64,000 nt of DNA from Paraburkholderia gardini. GTDB lineage: Bacteria; Pseudomonadota; Gammaproteobacteria; Burkholderiales; Burkholderiaceae. Position numbers and translations under genes: made by a program. Below, in pieces: positions 8,759 to 18,029 of the stretch (position 1 is the stretch's first letter; each line of letters starts with the position of its first letter). The DNA lies in contig NZ_CAJQYY010000028.1 of NCBI RefSeq assembly GCF_907164575.1, positions 1 through 64,000 of the forward strand, in the 5' to 3' direction. The notes under the pieces are model-generated. The model worked only from the letters and a program-made list of their open reading frames with translations. It did no database searches and had not been told where the DNA came from.

Positions 8759-9622
8759 CTACGCAGCCTGTGCGCGATTCCTTTCGGGATGGCATTCAGG
8801 ACAGGTTTTCCCGGGCGTGTACAGCGGTGACTTCTGCGCTTCCGCGCTGACGACCGCGCGGCAACCGAAGCACTGCGCCGTTGCAGTCGGTTCAAGTTGT
8901 GGATTGAGGGCCGTGCGGTAGTCGAATACGAAGCACTCGCCATGGTAGTGCGCGCCGCCGACTTCCTCGAAATACTTCAGGATGCCGCCTTCGAGCTGAT
9001 AGACGTTATCGATTCCGACTTCCTTCATGTGGATCGCGGCCTTCTCGCAGCGAATTCCGCCTGTGCAGAACGACACGACGGTCTTGCCTTCGAGATCCGC
9101 GCGGTTCTGTTCGATGACTTCCGGGAATTCGCTGAACTTCGTGATGCGGTAATCGAGCGCGTTATCGAACGTGCCGACGTCGACTTCGAACGCGTTGCGC
9201 GTGTCCAGCATCACGACCGGGCGGCCCGCGTCGTCATGACCGCGGTCGAGCCACGTTTTAAGCGTGGGTGCATCGACGAACGGCGCACGGCCGAGTTCCG
9301 GGCGGATGGCCGGTTTCTTCATCGTGATGATCTCGCGCTTGAGCTTGACCAGCATGCGGCGAAACGGCTGCTTTTCAGAAACGCTTTCCTTGAACTGCAG
9401 GCCCGCGAACCGGCCTTCGAACAGCGGATCGCGACGAAGATAGGCGATGAAGTCGCGCGCGGCTTCCGGCGTGCCGGCCACGAACAGGTTGATGCCTTCA
9501 GGCGCGAGCAGGATCGTGCCGCGCAGGCCGAGCGCATTGCAGCGGTCGGTGACGAGAGGGCGCCACGCGACGATGTCGTCCAGCGTCGCGAATTGATAGG
9601 CAGCGAGATTAACGATACTCAT
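8759..9622 (-). CDS. trhO: tRNA uridine(34) hydroxylase, rhodanese family
   Basis: TrhO (formerly YceA) carries out O2-dependent hydroxylation of U34 in tRNAs on the way to 5-methoxy- or carboxymethoxyuridine. The 287-residue product has an acylphosphatase-like N-terminal part ([18 protein letters not shown]), a rhodanese domain with the active-site loop [12 protein letters not shown], and a C-terminal Cys-rich zinc-like segment (CFGCRAVV, then CPECHP). The start [11 protein letters not shown] fits the family. Longer upstream codons do not. It is first gene of the trhO-gluQ pair and divergent from dnaE. Confidence 0.93.
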   Translation of the reverse strand: MSIVNLAAYQFATLDDIVAWRPLVTDRCNALGLRGTILLAPEGINLFVAGTPEAARDFIAYLRRDPLFEGRFAGLQFKESVSEKQPFRRMLVKLKREIITMKKPAIRPELGRAPFVDAPTLKTWLDRGHDDAGRPVVMLDTRNAFEVDVGTFDNALDYRITKFSEFPEVIEQNRADLEGKTVVSFCTGGIRCEKAAIHMKEVGIDNVYQLEGGILKYFEEVGGAHYHGECFVFDYRTALNPQLEPTATAQCFGCRAVVSAEAQKSPLYTPGKTCPECHPERNRAQAA

Positions 9623-9945
9623 GATGGTCCAGCAGTAATGGGTGGCCGCTGGCGCTGAACGCGCATTCGCAGCGTAATTCGTACGATGCGGCCGATGCAC
9701 GCCATGCGGCCACGGCAGGAAGTCTTGAATCCGTATTATCCCTCATCCCGCGATCGCGCCGGCAAGCTGGCCGGATGGCCAGTGATCGAACGCAACTTGC
9801 CGGGCTCGCGCCCGCCAAACCGGATACCGGAGACTTCGCCGCGAGGCGTCAAGACCCGCGTGGCGGCGCGCGTGCCGTCGTCACCCCTGGCCGGATGGCT
9901 GACGCGCCGGTTTTCGGCTCAAATGTTCGGGAGGGTGGAGTTACA
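9623..9945. other. Divergent intergenic region trhO/dnaE
   Basis: This 323-base gap must carry promoters for both directions. On the minus strand GATAAT (near 9735) with an upstream TTGCCG is a possible trhO promoter, but the spacing is about 19 bases and the call is weak. I see no convincing dnaE promoter. There is no coding sequence with a recognisable product. Confidence 0.3.
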
Positions 9946-12900
9946 ATGTCGCCCATGTCAGATCCCCGCTTCGTTCATCTTCGCGTCCACTCCGAATTCT
10001 CGATTGCCGACGGCATCGTGCGCCTTGACGACATCGTCAAGGCCGCTGCCAGCGACGGTCAGGGCGCGCTCGCACTTACCGATCTCGGCAACGCGTTCGG
10101 TCTCGTTCGTTTCTACAAGGAAGCGCGTGGCAAAGGGGTCAAACCCATTGCCGGTTGCGACGTCTGGATCACGAATCCCGACGACCGAGACAAGCCTTCG
10201 CGGCTGCTGCTCCTCGTCAGGAACCGGCGGGGTTATCTGAACCTCTGCGAACTGCTTTCCAGGGCGTGGCTGACGAACCAGTATCGCGGTCGTGCCGAAG
10301 TCGAAGTCAGCTGGCTCGAATCGGGTCTGGGCGAAGGGCTGCTCGCGATCTCGGGCGCGCAGCAGGGCGACATCGGTCTTGCCCTCGCCGCGGGCAACGA
10401 GGAAGCCGCGAAGCGCAATGCGCAACGTTGGGCGAAACTGTTTCCGGGCGGCTTCTATATCGAGTTGCAGCGCTGCGGCCAGCCGGGTGGCGAAGCGTAC
10501 GTGCAGCAGGCCGTCGCCATCGCGGCGGCGCTGAAACTGCCGGTCGTCGCCACGCATCCGTTGCAGTTCATGACGCCGGACGACTTTACCGCGCATGAGG
10601 CGCGTGTCTGTATTTCCGAAGGCGACATACTTGCCAATCCGCGCCGCCAGAAGCGCTTTACGACTGACCAGTATTTCCGTACGCAGGATGAGATGGCCGC
10701 GCTGTTCGCGGACATTCCGTCGGCGCTTGCGAATACCATCGAAATCGCGAAACGCTGCAATCTGACGCTCGAACTCGGCAAGCCGAAGCTACCCTTGTTC
10801 CCGACGCCTGATGGCATGTCGCTCGACGACTATCTCGTCCAGCTGTCCAAAGAAGGCCTCGAAAAGCGGCTCGAACAGCTGTATCCGGAACTCGCCGAAC
10901 GCGAAGCCCAGCGCGACACGTATTTCCAGCGCCTCGAATTCGAGTGCGGCACGATCATCAAGATGGGCTTTCCGGGCTACTTCCTGATCGTTGCCGACTT
11001 CATCAACTGGGCGAAAAACAATGGCGTGCCGGTCGGCCCGGGGCGGGGCTCGGGCGCGGGGTCGCTGGTCGCGTACGCACTGGGCGTCACCGACCTCGAT
11101 CCGCTGCGCTACAACCTGCTGTTCGAACGTTTCCTGAATCCGGAACGGGTATCGATGCCTGACTTCGATATCGACTTCTGTCAGGAAGGGCGCGACCGTG
11201 TCATCCAGTACGTGAAGCAGAAGTATGGCGCGGATGCGGTTTCGCAGATCGCGACCTTCGGCACGATGGCCGCGAAGGCCGCGGTGCGCGACATCGGCCG
11301 CGTGCTGGATCTGGGCTACATGTTCACGGACGGCATCGCCAAGCTGATTCCGTTCAAGCCTGGCAAGCACGTCACGATCGCCGACGCGATGAAGGAAGAG
11401 CCGCTTTTGCAGGAGCGCTTCGATAACGAAGACGAAGTGCGCCAGCTGCTCGAACTCGCGCAACGTGTGGAAGGCCTCACGCGTAACGTCGGCATGCACG
11501 CAGGCGGCGTGCTGATCGCACCTGGCAAGCTGACCGATTTCTGTCCGTTGTACACGCAGGGGGACGAGAGCGGCGTCGTGAGTCAGTACGACAAGGACGA
11601 CGTCGAAGCCGTCGGCCTCGTGAAGTTCGACTTTCTGGGTCTCACCACGCTGACGATCCTCGACTGGGCCGAACGCTACATCCGCCGTCTCGACCCTTCG
11701 AAGCAGGACTGGTCGCTTGCGCAGGTGCCGCTCGACGACCCCGCGTCGTTCTCGATCCTGAAGAAGGCGAATACGGTTGCGGTGTTCCAGCTGGAAAGCC
11801 GCGGCATGCAGGGCATGCTGAAGGACGCGCAGCCTGACCGCTTCGAAGACATCATCGCGCTTGTGGCGCTGTACCGTCCGGGCCCGATGGACCTGATCCC
11901 GAGCTTCTGCGCGCGCAAGCACGGGCGCGAAGTCGTCGAGTATCCGGACCCGCGGGTCGAACCTGTTCTGAAAGAGACCTACGGCATCATGGTCTACCAG
12001 GAGCAGGTGATGCAGATGGCGCAGATCATCGGCGGCTATTCGCTGGGCGGCGCCGACCTGTTGCGTCGTGCGATGGGCAAGAAGAAGGCCGAGGAAATGG
12101 CCGAGCACCGCGCGTTGTTCCGCGAAGGTGCGGCGAAGAACGGCCTGACGGGTGAAAAGGCCGATGAAATCTTCGACTTGATGGAGAAATTCGCGGGCTA
12201 CGGCTTCAACAAGTCGCACGCGGCGGCCTACGCGCTGCTCGCGTACTACACGGCGTGGCTGAAGGCGCATCATCCGGCGGAATTCATGGCGGCGAATATG
12301 TCGCTCGCCATGGACGACACCGACAAGGTCAAGATCCTGTTCGAAGACTGCATCTCGAACGGCATGAAGGTCTTGCCGCCGGATATCAACCAGTCGGCGT
12401 ATCGGTTCGAACCGGTCGCCGAAGCCGACGGCAAGCGTTCGAAGACAATCCGCTATGGCCTGGGCGCGATCAAGGGCAGCGGTCAGAACGCGATCGAAGA
12501 AATCCTTCGTGCGCGTGATGACGGGCCGTTCATCGATATCTTCGATTTCTGCAACCGTATCGACCGTCGCATGGTGAACCGCCGCACGGTCGAGGCGCTG
12601 ATACGCGCGGGTGCGTTCGATCTGCTGCATGACAACCGCGCGCAGCTGATCGCCTCGGTGTCGCTCGCCATGGAAGCGGCCGACCAGGCGAGCGCCAACG
12701 CGATGCAGGCGGGCCTCTTCGACATGGGCGACGAGCCTTCGCAAGGTCATGAACTTGTCGATGAGCCGGCGTGGGCGGAAAAGAAAAAGCTCCAGGAAGA
12801 AAAGGCTGCGCTCGGGTTTTATCTCTCGGGCCACCTGTTCGATGCGTACAAGGGCGAAGTGCGCCGCTTCGTGCGCCAGAAGATCGGCGAACTGAAGGAA

Positions 12901-13515
12901 GGGCGCGACAAGCTGGTGGCCGGCGTGATCGCGTCGATGCGCACGCAGATGACCCAGCGCGGCAAGATGCTGATCGCGCTGCTGGATGACGGCACGGGCC
13001 AGTGCGAAGTGACGGTATTCAACGAAACGTTTGAGGCGCACAAGCAGCTCTTCAAGGAAGACGAACTGCTGGTGGTGCAAGGGCAGGCGCGCAACGACGC
13101 GTTTACGGGCGGCATCCGCTTCACGGTCGACACCGTGATGGACCTCGAACGCGCGCGTAGCCGTTATGCGCAGGCGGTGAAAGTCGAAATGAACGGGAAT
13201 GCGGACGCGATCGCGCTGCGTCGCGTGCTGGAAGCCTATTGCGCCGGCCCCGACGAGGCAGCGAAGGCCGCGCCGGTCGCCACACGCGGTGGCGGTGGTG
13301 GGCGTGGTGGTAATGGAGGCGGTGGCTATGGCGGCGACCGGCAGCGTACGCCTGTCCATATACCCAACGGCCTCGCCGTGCAGGTCGTCTATCGCAGCGA
13401 GCACGCGGAAGGCGAAGTGCGTCTGGGCGACGCCTGGCGCGTCAAGCCGACGGACGAACTCATCGCTGCGTTGCGCGGCGAGTTCGCGGGTAGTTCGATT
13501 GAGATTGTGTATTGA
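9946..13515 (+). CDS. dnaE: DNA polymerase III subunit alpha
   Basis: The replicative polymerase core, 1189 residues. The N-terminal PHP domain begins with FVHLRVHSEFSIADG. The palm carries PDFDIDFCQEGR with two catalytic aspartates, and the core PGRGSGAGSLVAYALG and GYGFNKSHAAAYALLAY are typical. A C-terminal OB-fold follows (KLVAGVIASMRTQMTQRGKM). The start at 9946 has a strong site (GGGTGGAG ending at 9940). An ATG at 9955 gives the E. coli-like N-terminus and is an alternative. Oddity: a Gly-rich linker (GGGGGRGGNGGGGYGGD, about residue 1120) sits before the last segment. The stop overlaps the next gene's ATG. Confidence 0.97.
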   Translation: MSPMSDPRFVHLRVHSEFSIADGIVRLDDIVKAAASDGQGALALTDLGNAFGLVRFYKEARGKGVKPIAGCDVWITNPDDRDKPSRLLLLVRNRRGYLNLCELLSRAWLTNQYRGRAEVEVSWLESGLGEGLLAISGAQQGDIGLALAAGNEEAAKRNAQRWAKLFPGGFYIELQRCGQPGGEAYVQQAVAIAAALKLPVVATHPLQFMTPDDFTAHEARVCISEGDILANPRRQKRFTTDQYFRTQDEMAALFADIPSALANTIEIAKRCNLTLELGKPKLPLFPTPDGMSLDDYLVQLSKEGLEKRLEQLYPELAEREAQRDTYFQRLEFECGTIIKMGFPGYFLIVADFINWAKNNGVPVGPGRGSGAGSLVAYALGVTDLDPLRYNLLFERFLNPERVSMPDFDIDFCQEGRDRVIQYVKQKYGADAVSQIATFGTMAAKAAVRDIGRVLDLGYMFTDGIAKLIPFKPGKHVTIADAMKEEPLLQERFDNEDEVRQLLELAQRVEGLTRNVGMHAGGVLIAPGKLTDFCPLYTQGDESGVVSQYDKDDVEAVGLVKFDFLGLTTLTILDWAERYIRRLDPSKQDWSLAQVPLDDPASFSILKKANTVAVFQLESRGMQGMLKDAQPDRFEDIIALVALYRPGPMDLIPSFCARKHGREVVEYPDPRVEPVLKETYGIMVYQEQVMQMAQIIGGYSLGGADLLRRAMGKKKAEEMAEHRALFREGAAKNGLTGEKADEIFDLMEKFAGYGFNKSHAAAYALLAYYTAWLKAHHPAEFMAANMSLAMDDTDKVKILFEDCISNGMKVLPPDINQSAYRFEPVAEADGKRSKTIRYGLGAIKGSGQNAIEEILRARDDGPFIDIFDFCNRIDRRMVNRRTVEALIRAGAFDLLHDNRAQLIASVSLAMEAADQASANAMQAGLFDMGDEPSQGHELVDEPAWAEKKKLQEEKAALGFYLSGHLFDAYKGEVRRFVRQKIGELKEGRDKLVAGVIASMRTQMTQRGKMLIALLDDGTGQCEVTVFNETFEAHKQLFKEDELLVVQGQARNDAFTGGIRFTVDTVMDLERARSRYAQAVKVEMNGNADAIALRRVLEAYCAGPDEAAKAAPVATRGGGGGRGGNGGGGYGGDRQRTPVHIPNGLAVQVVYRSEHAEGEVRLGDAWRVKPTDELIAALRGEFAGSSIEIVY

Positions 13516-14648
13516 TGGCGTCCGCCACGTCCGGCGTCGAACGCCATATCCACGGGCGGGATGTCCGTGATGGCGCGTCTGGCAGGGTCGGGCTGTCGTG
13601 CAACGCGTTTCGTCACAGCGGCGGCCTTGAACGGTATGCGATGGATCTCGTGCGCGGACTGAGCGCCGAAGGCGTCGAGCCGGTCGTATTCGCCCGCCGG
13701 TTCGACCACTCGCTGCCTGAATTCAGACTTGTCGAACCGCATCGGATTGCCGTGAACTGGCTTCCAGGCAAACTTCGCGATTACTACTTCTCGTGGAATC
13801 TGCGCCGCGCCAGGCGGGTAGAGAACGTCAACGTGCTGATCGGTTGCAATCGTGTGGATTCGTCGGAGATCGCGATTTGCGGTGGTACGCATCGCGGCTA
13901 TCTTCGTGCATCTGGACGTCCGCTGAAGGCATTCGACCGTGCACAGATCGCCCTCGAGCAGAGGCAGTACGACCAGGCACAATTTGTCGTCGCGCATTCA
14001 AGATTGATGCGAGATGAACTGATCGAGCTTTACGGCGTAGCCGACCAGAAAATCCGTCTGCTGTATCCGCCGGTAGACACGCAACGCTTTACGCCGGTCG
14101 ATCAGGCAACCCGCGCTGACCTGCGCCGGCGGTTTGGCTTTTCCGATGACGAAGTGGTACTGCTGTTTCCGTCCAGCAGCCACATGCGAAAAGGGCTGCC
14201 GCTGATCGAAGCCGCGTTGCACGAGACCAGCCTGCCCATCGTTGTCGCCGTGGCCGGGCGCGCACCGGAACGTACATCGTCGCGCATCCGGTTTATCGGT
14301 TACACAAAGAATATCGAGGACTGGTATCGGGCTGCCGACTACTCGATCCTCGCATCGAATTACGAACCGTTCGGTCTCGTCGGCGTCGAATCGGCGTTGT
14401 GTGGAACGCCGATCATCCTGTCTTCGAATGTCGGTTGCAGCGAGGTGTTGTCGGGCGACGCGAGCATCGTGTTCCTGCCGGGGGACCTCGACGGTTTGCG
14501 GCAGGCACTTGCGCAGGCCGTCGAAATGGCTGCCAGCGCGCACCGCATACCGCCGGGCCGGGCGTCGATCGGCTACGACCCGGGCGTCGCGCCTCACGTC
14601 GATGCGTTGCTCGATCTGGTCGCGCAGGTTCGGGTGCGGTCGCGCTGA
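13515..14648 (+). CDS. Glycosyltransferase family 4, lipopolysaccharide core type
   Basis: A GT-B glycosyltransferase of 377 residues. The C-terminal nucleotide-sugar domain is clear: LLFPSSSHMRKGLPLIEAAL (pyrophosphate-loop region), FIGYTKNIEDWYRAADY, and the EX7E-like ASNYEPFGLVGVESALCGTP followed by SNVGCSE. The N-terminal acceptor domain is of the WaaG-like type (GLERYAMDLVRGL). Its ATG (13515-13517) shares its A with the dnaE TGA, so translation is coupled to dnaE. A TTG one codon earlier is possible. Downstream genes are LPS functions, supporting a core or O-antigen role. The exact sugar is unknown. Confidence 0.85.
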   Translation: MASATSGVERHIHGRDVRDGASGRVGLSCNAFRHSGGLERYAMDLVRGLSAEGVEPVVFARRFDHSLPEFRLVEPHRIAVNWLPGKLRDYYFSWNLRRARRVENVNVLIGCNRVDSSEIAICGGTHRGYLRASGRPLKAFDRAQIALEQRQYDQAQFVVAHSRLMRDELIELYGVADQKIRLLYPPVDTQRFTPVDQATRADLRRRFGFSDDEVVLLFPSSSHMRKGLPLIEAALHETSLPIVVAVAGRAPERTSSRIRFIGYTKNIEDWYRAADYSILASNYEPFGLVGVESALCGTPIILSSNVGCSEVLSGDASIVFLPGDLDGLRQALAQAVEMAASAHRIPPGRASIGYDPGVAPHVDALLDLVAQVRVRSR

Positions 14649-14660
14649 AGTCCTGAAACT

Positions 14661-15425
14661 TCACGCGCCGTCACGTCGGCGATTCATCGTGTCCAGTTTC
14701 AGAAACCGGTAATAGACAGTCTCCGCATTGAAAACCGCGATCATGAAGCCCGCTCGACCATCCAGAAAGCCACGTCGCAGCACGTAAGTCCGCACGAAAG
14801 CCCACGCGCCGCGCGCGAGCGCCTTGCCGAAGCTGGCGCGTTGACCCGCCGTGTGGCGTTGTCTGGCGCCGGCGTCCGAATAGGCATCGAGCTTTCGCAG
14901 AACTGTTCCAAAATCCTCGTAAGAGTAGTGCAGCAGCTTGCCTTCCAGTCGCGCGGCCGCTGGTTCGAACACCAGCCGCTCGTGTACCAGGTCGTCGGAG
15001 AAGCGGGCGGCGTTGCGCCGGAAGAGACGCGGAATCCAGTCCGGATACCAGCCGCTGTGATGAACCCACTGTCCGCAGAAACTGGACAGCCGGTCGACGG
15101 CGTAAACATCGGCGGAAGGCGACCGGATCGCCGCGACGATCGACGCCCTGAGTTCCGGTGACACGATTTCGTCGGCATCGATAGACAGAATCCAGTCCGT
15201 CGAAAGCGCTGCCACCGCGCGATTCTTTTGCGGCCCGAAACCTGGCCAGTCAGTCGCGACGATCACGCGCGCATGATGGGCGCGGGCGATGGACGCCGTG
15301 TCATCCGTGCTGCCGCCATCCACGACGACGATATCATCGGCAAACGACAGCGCTTCGAGACATTGCGCGAGCCGTCCCGCTGCATTGTGCGTAATCAGGG
15401 CAACGCCGAGGGTGTTTTCCGCCAT
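14661..15425 (-). CDS. Glycosyltransferase family 2, WaaE/KdtX-like
   Basis: A 254-residue GT-A enzyme. The nucleotide-sugar fold begins VALITHNAAGRLAQCLEAL, has VVVDGGSTDDTASIA for the first Asp, and ILSIDADEIVSPEL for the DXD-type metal site. The pattern matches the beta-1,4-glucosyltransferase subgroup (LgtF/WaaE/KdtX) that adds glucose to the inner LPS core heptose. The C-terminal half contains RKLDAYSDAGARQR and a hydrophobic stretch before FLDGRAGFMIAVFNAE, seen in membrane-associated members. It is convergent with the GT4 gene, the stops being only 12 bases apart. Confidence 0.85.
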   Translation of the reverse strand: MAENTLGVALITHNAAGRLAQCLEALSFADDIVVVDGGSTDDTASIARAHHARVIVATDWPGFGPQKNRAVAALSTDWILSIDADEIVSPELRASIVAAIRSPSADVYAVDRLSSFCGQWVHHSGWYPDWIPRLFRRNAARFSDDLVHERLVFEPAAARLEGKLLHYSYEDFGTVLRKLDAYSDAGARQRHTAGQRASFGKALARGAWAFVRTYVLRRGFLDGRAGFMIAVFNAETVYYRFLKLDTMNRRRDGA

Positions 15426-15532
15426 GGAGTCGGTGGGTGATCGTCAGGTAGCCAGATGAAGGAGAGTGCCGTCGCGAGTATAGCGGGCACGTCGAACGAC
15501 GCGGACATTGTCGCGGCCAGCTCGCGTGGCGG

Positions 15533-16528
15533 CTAGCGGAGCAGATGCCATTTCACGAAGAAAAACGGCTTGTAAAGCGAGGGGCAGGTTGCATACATGA
15601 ACATGCGCAGACGGAACCCGATCGACACGTCGCGACTGCGCAGCACGAGCGTGAGCCGCGTGAAAAGCGACGGGGTGTCGAAGACGCCGCTCGTATAACG
15701 TTCGCGCGCGGACTTGCGCGCGAGAAGCGTGCGCATGGCATCGCCCGAGCCGGCAAGTTCGGCGTCGTGGATCAACTGGCGTGTTTCGCCGAGCCCGTTG
15801 CGGTTCGCAAGCCTGATGCGGGCCACGTACGCTTCGGGCGACTTCCACTTGCGCTTGCGCGACAGTCCACCGCGGCGATACTGGACGAGCGGCTTGCGCA
15901 GCGTGAGGGCGCCGCCCGAAACAATCGCGCGAAACGTCATGATCTGGTCTTCACCGTAGATACCGGGTTCCATCCCGCCGAATACGTCGAAGAGGCGCCG
16001 CGACCACGTATGTGCCGCACCGACTACATGTGGACGGCGGCTTGCCCAGTCGTCGAAAGTTTTGTAAGAACCGAGATCGGTCACTTCGAGTACGTCGTGG
16101 ACCTGACCTTCGACGTCGAGATCGCGGAGATCGGTGGCGATCAGGTCGGGCCGGCGGTCATGGGCTATCCACAGGTCGACCACGGCCTGGCATCGTTCGG
16201 GCAGCGAGATGTCGTCGCCCGCGGCGACAAACAGCAGCTGGCCGGTGCTGGCCCCGGCCAGCAGGCTCAGATGCGCGCTGATCCCGAGATTCGACGGATT
16301 GCGCCGCAGATGCACCGTGTGAGGGCCGGAATAGGCATCGATGCAGCGCCGGGCCACGTCGAAGGTGCGGTCCGTCGAGGCGTCGTCGGAGATGATGATT
16401 TCGAGCGGGGAGTACGTCTGGCTGAGCGCGCCTTCAATCGCCGCGGCGATCGTCTCTTCCTGGTTGTACGCGATCAGCAGAAAGCTCGCGCGCGGTGCGG
16501 GAAGTCCATCAGGTACGACTTTGACCAT
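15533..16528 (-). CDS. Glycosyltransferase family 2
   Basis: A 331-residue GT-A glycosyltransferase: SFLLIAYNQEETIAAAIEGA, then IIISDDASTDRTFDVARR, then FVAAGDDISLPERC (DXD-like), then GEDQIMTFRAIVSGGA (catalytic ED). The acceptor is probably an LPS or O-antigen intermediate, judging from neighbours (WaaE-like gene, O-antigen ligase, msbA). The start MVKVVPDG at 16528 was chosen because the longer frame adds a low-complexity, unconserved extension that overlaps the divergent promoter region. It is 107 bases upstream of the WaaE-like gene in the same direction. Confidence 0.83.
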   Translation of the reverse strand: MVKVVPDGLPAPRASFLLIAYNQEETIAAAIEGALSQTYSPLEIIISDDASTDRTFDVARRCIDAYSGPHTVHLRRNPSNLGISAHLSLLAGASTGQLLFVAAGDDISLPERCQAVVDLWIAHDRRPDLIATDLRDLDVEGQVHDVLEVTDLGSYKTFDDWASRRPHVVGAAHTWSRRLFDVFGGMEPGIYGEDQIMTFRAIVSGGALTLRKPLVQYRRGGLSRKRKWKSPEAYVARIRLANRNGLGETRQLIHDAELAGSGDAMRTLLARKSARERYTSGVFDTPSLFTRLTLVLRSRDVSIGFRLRMFMYATCPSLYKPFFFVKWHLLR

Positions 16529-16617
16529 TGTAAAAATCTGAAAACTGGACGTTTGCGGAGCATAGCATTTCCGCTCCGGCCCCCGGTGCAAACTCGGAGA
16601 ACCGCGGATCGGGACGC

Positions 16618-16623
16618 TATAAT
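16618..16623 (+). promoter_or_regulatory. Consensus -10 box upstream of the O-antigen ligase gene
   Basis: A perfect TATAAT, 53 bases before the ATG at 16677, in the gap between divergent genes. The -35 region (CGGAGA at 17-base spacing) is poor, so an activator or alternative contacts may be needed. Confidence 0.4.
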
Positions 16624-16676
16624 GCACCCACTTTTCTCAATAAAGATCCCGTTTTCTATGGCCCCTTCGTTGCGCT

Positions 16677-17957
16677 ATGACAGCTAGCAGAATCATTTCC
16701 GTCGTCGCCGCTGTGCTGTTGTTTCTTGCGCCCGCAACCATGCTGACTTATCGGGGCGGAACCTCATTCTGCTTTGTGCTCCTCGTGCTCATCGGCATCG
16801 GCAAACTTGTCGCGATGCGGGGCGAGAGGGCGTACGTCGCCCCTGTGCAGCAATACCGGTTCTTTGCCTGGAGTATGGTCGCCTTCGCGATCGCGCTTCC
16901 ATTGCAGCAGCTCGTTGAGCATTACTATCTTCCGCAGCAGTTCGACGCGATGTCCCGCTTCATCCTGAGCCTGCCGGTCTTCCTGCTGCTGTGCACGGTC
17001 TCGACGAGAAGCCTCGTCATGATCGGCTGGGGATGTGCCGCGGGTGCGCTGGGCGCGGGCGGCTGGGCGATCATCAGCGGCCTGCACACGACCTGGAGCG
17101 ACACGCATCGCCTCGGCAACTATTTTACGAACCCGATTCCATTCGGAAACACGGCGCTGCTGCTCGGGTTCCTCGCGTTGCTGTCGATTCGCTGGGACAC
17201 CTCGTATCGCCGGACGGCGATTGTCGTCAAGGCCGTCGCACTGCTGGCTGGATGCTACGCGTCGTATCTGTCTGGCACGCGAGGCGGCTGGCTCGCGCTG
17301 CCGCTGCTGGTGTGGCTGAGCGCGGCGAATTTCGGCTGGACCCGCCGTCGCATGCGTGTGCTCGCGATCTTCAGCGTGCTCGTCGTATGCGCCGCCGCGT
17401 TGTTGTCGACGCATGTGGTGCGGCAGCGGATGACCGACACGTCAACCGATTTTGCGAGGCTCGAACAGGGTGACGCCGATTCGTCGATTGGCCAGCGTCT
17501 GCAGTTGTGGCGCGCGTCAACGGTGCTTTTCGAACAGAATCCGGTATTCGGTGTGGGAAAGGGGCATTTCAAGCGCTCGCTGCAGGTGCTTGCCAATGCG
17601 GGACAGGCGTCGCAGACCATCGTGAACGACCGGGCTCACAGCGAGTTCTTTTCCACCATCGCGGAACTGGGCGTGATCGGCGTGGTGTGCCTTCTTCTCG
17701 TGTATTTCGGGCCGATGCTGTATTTTCTGAGGAACCGCAGATCGGCCGACAGCGTGGTCTCGACCGCCGCCTACTGCGGCCTTGCGACGACGGGTTCGGT
17801 CATCATTTTCGGTTTCAGCATCGACGTCTTTTCGCTGGTCATGAACGTGTCGCTAATTGCGTTACTGTGGGCGACCATGCTGGCCATCATCTATCGCGGT
17901 ACGCGCGTCGAGGGAGTGCCGGCGCCGCAACCGGCGGAGATCGCCGCTGGCCGGTAA
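16677..17957 (+). CDS. waaL: O-antigen ligase/polymerase (Wzy_C family) membrane protein
   Basis: A 426-residue polytopic inner-membrane protein with about ten hydrophobic segments. WaaL-type enzymes transfer undecaprenyl-linked O-antigen to lipid A-core on the periplasmic face. The Wzy_C signature is visible: YLSGTRGGWLALPLLVWL, a periplasmic loop with GQRLQLWRASTVLFEQNP and FGVGKGHFK, and the His/Glu motif HSEFFSTIAELGVIGVV. The first two arginine-containing loops match what is known to be essential in WaaL. Neighbours (three glycosyltransferases and msbA) agree. Wzy polymerases share this fold, so the ligase role is an inference from context. Confidence 0.8.
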   Translation: MTASRIISVVAAVLLFLAPATMLTYRGGTSFCFVLLVLIGIGKLVAMRGERAYVAPVQQYRFFAWSMVAFAIALPLQQLVEHYYLPQQFDAMSRFILSLPVFLLLCTVSTRSLVMIGWGCAAGALGAGGWAIISGLHTTWSDTHRLGNYFTNPIPFGNTALLLGFLALLSIRWDTSYRRTAIVVKAVALLAGCYASYLSGTRGGWLALPLLVWLSAANFGWTRRRMRVLAIFSVLVVCAAALLSTHVVRQRMTDTSTDFARLEQGDADSSIGQRLQLWRASTVLFEQNPVFGVGKGHFKRSLQVLANAGQASQTIVNDRAHSEFFSTIAELGVIGVVCLLLVYFGPMLYFLRNRRSADSVVSTAAYCGLATTGSVIIFGFSIDVFSLVMNVSLIALLWATMLAIIYRGTRVEGVPAPQPAEIAAGR

Positions 17958-18029
17958 CCGTGTAAATAGCACCGGTACGGTCGCGATCCGCCCCCACTCG
18001 CGAGCTCACAGGTAACAGAAGGGAAATTC

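Noticed and set aside
10789-13404. An 871-codon open frame antisense to dnaE
   Set aside because: It is a by-product of high GC at third positions. The product is Arg/His/Ala-rich with no recognisable motif, and the plus strand encodes an intact DnaE.
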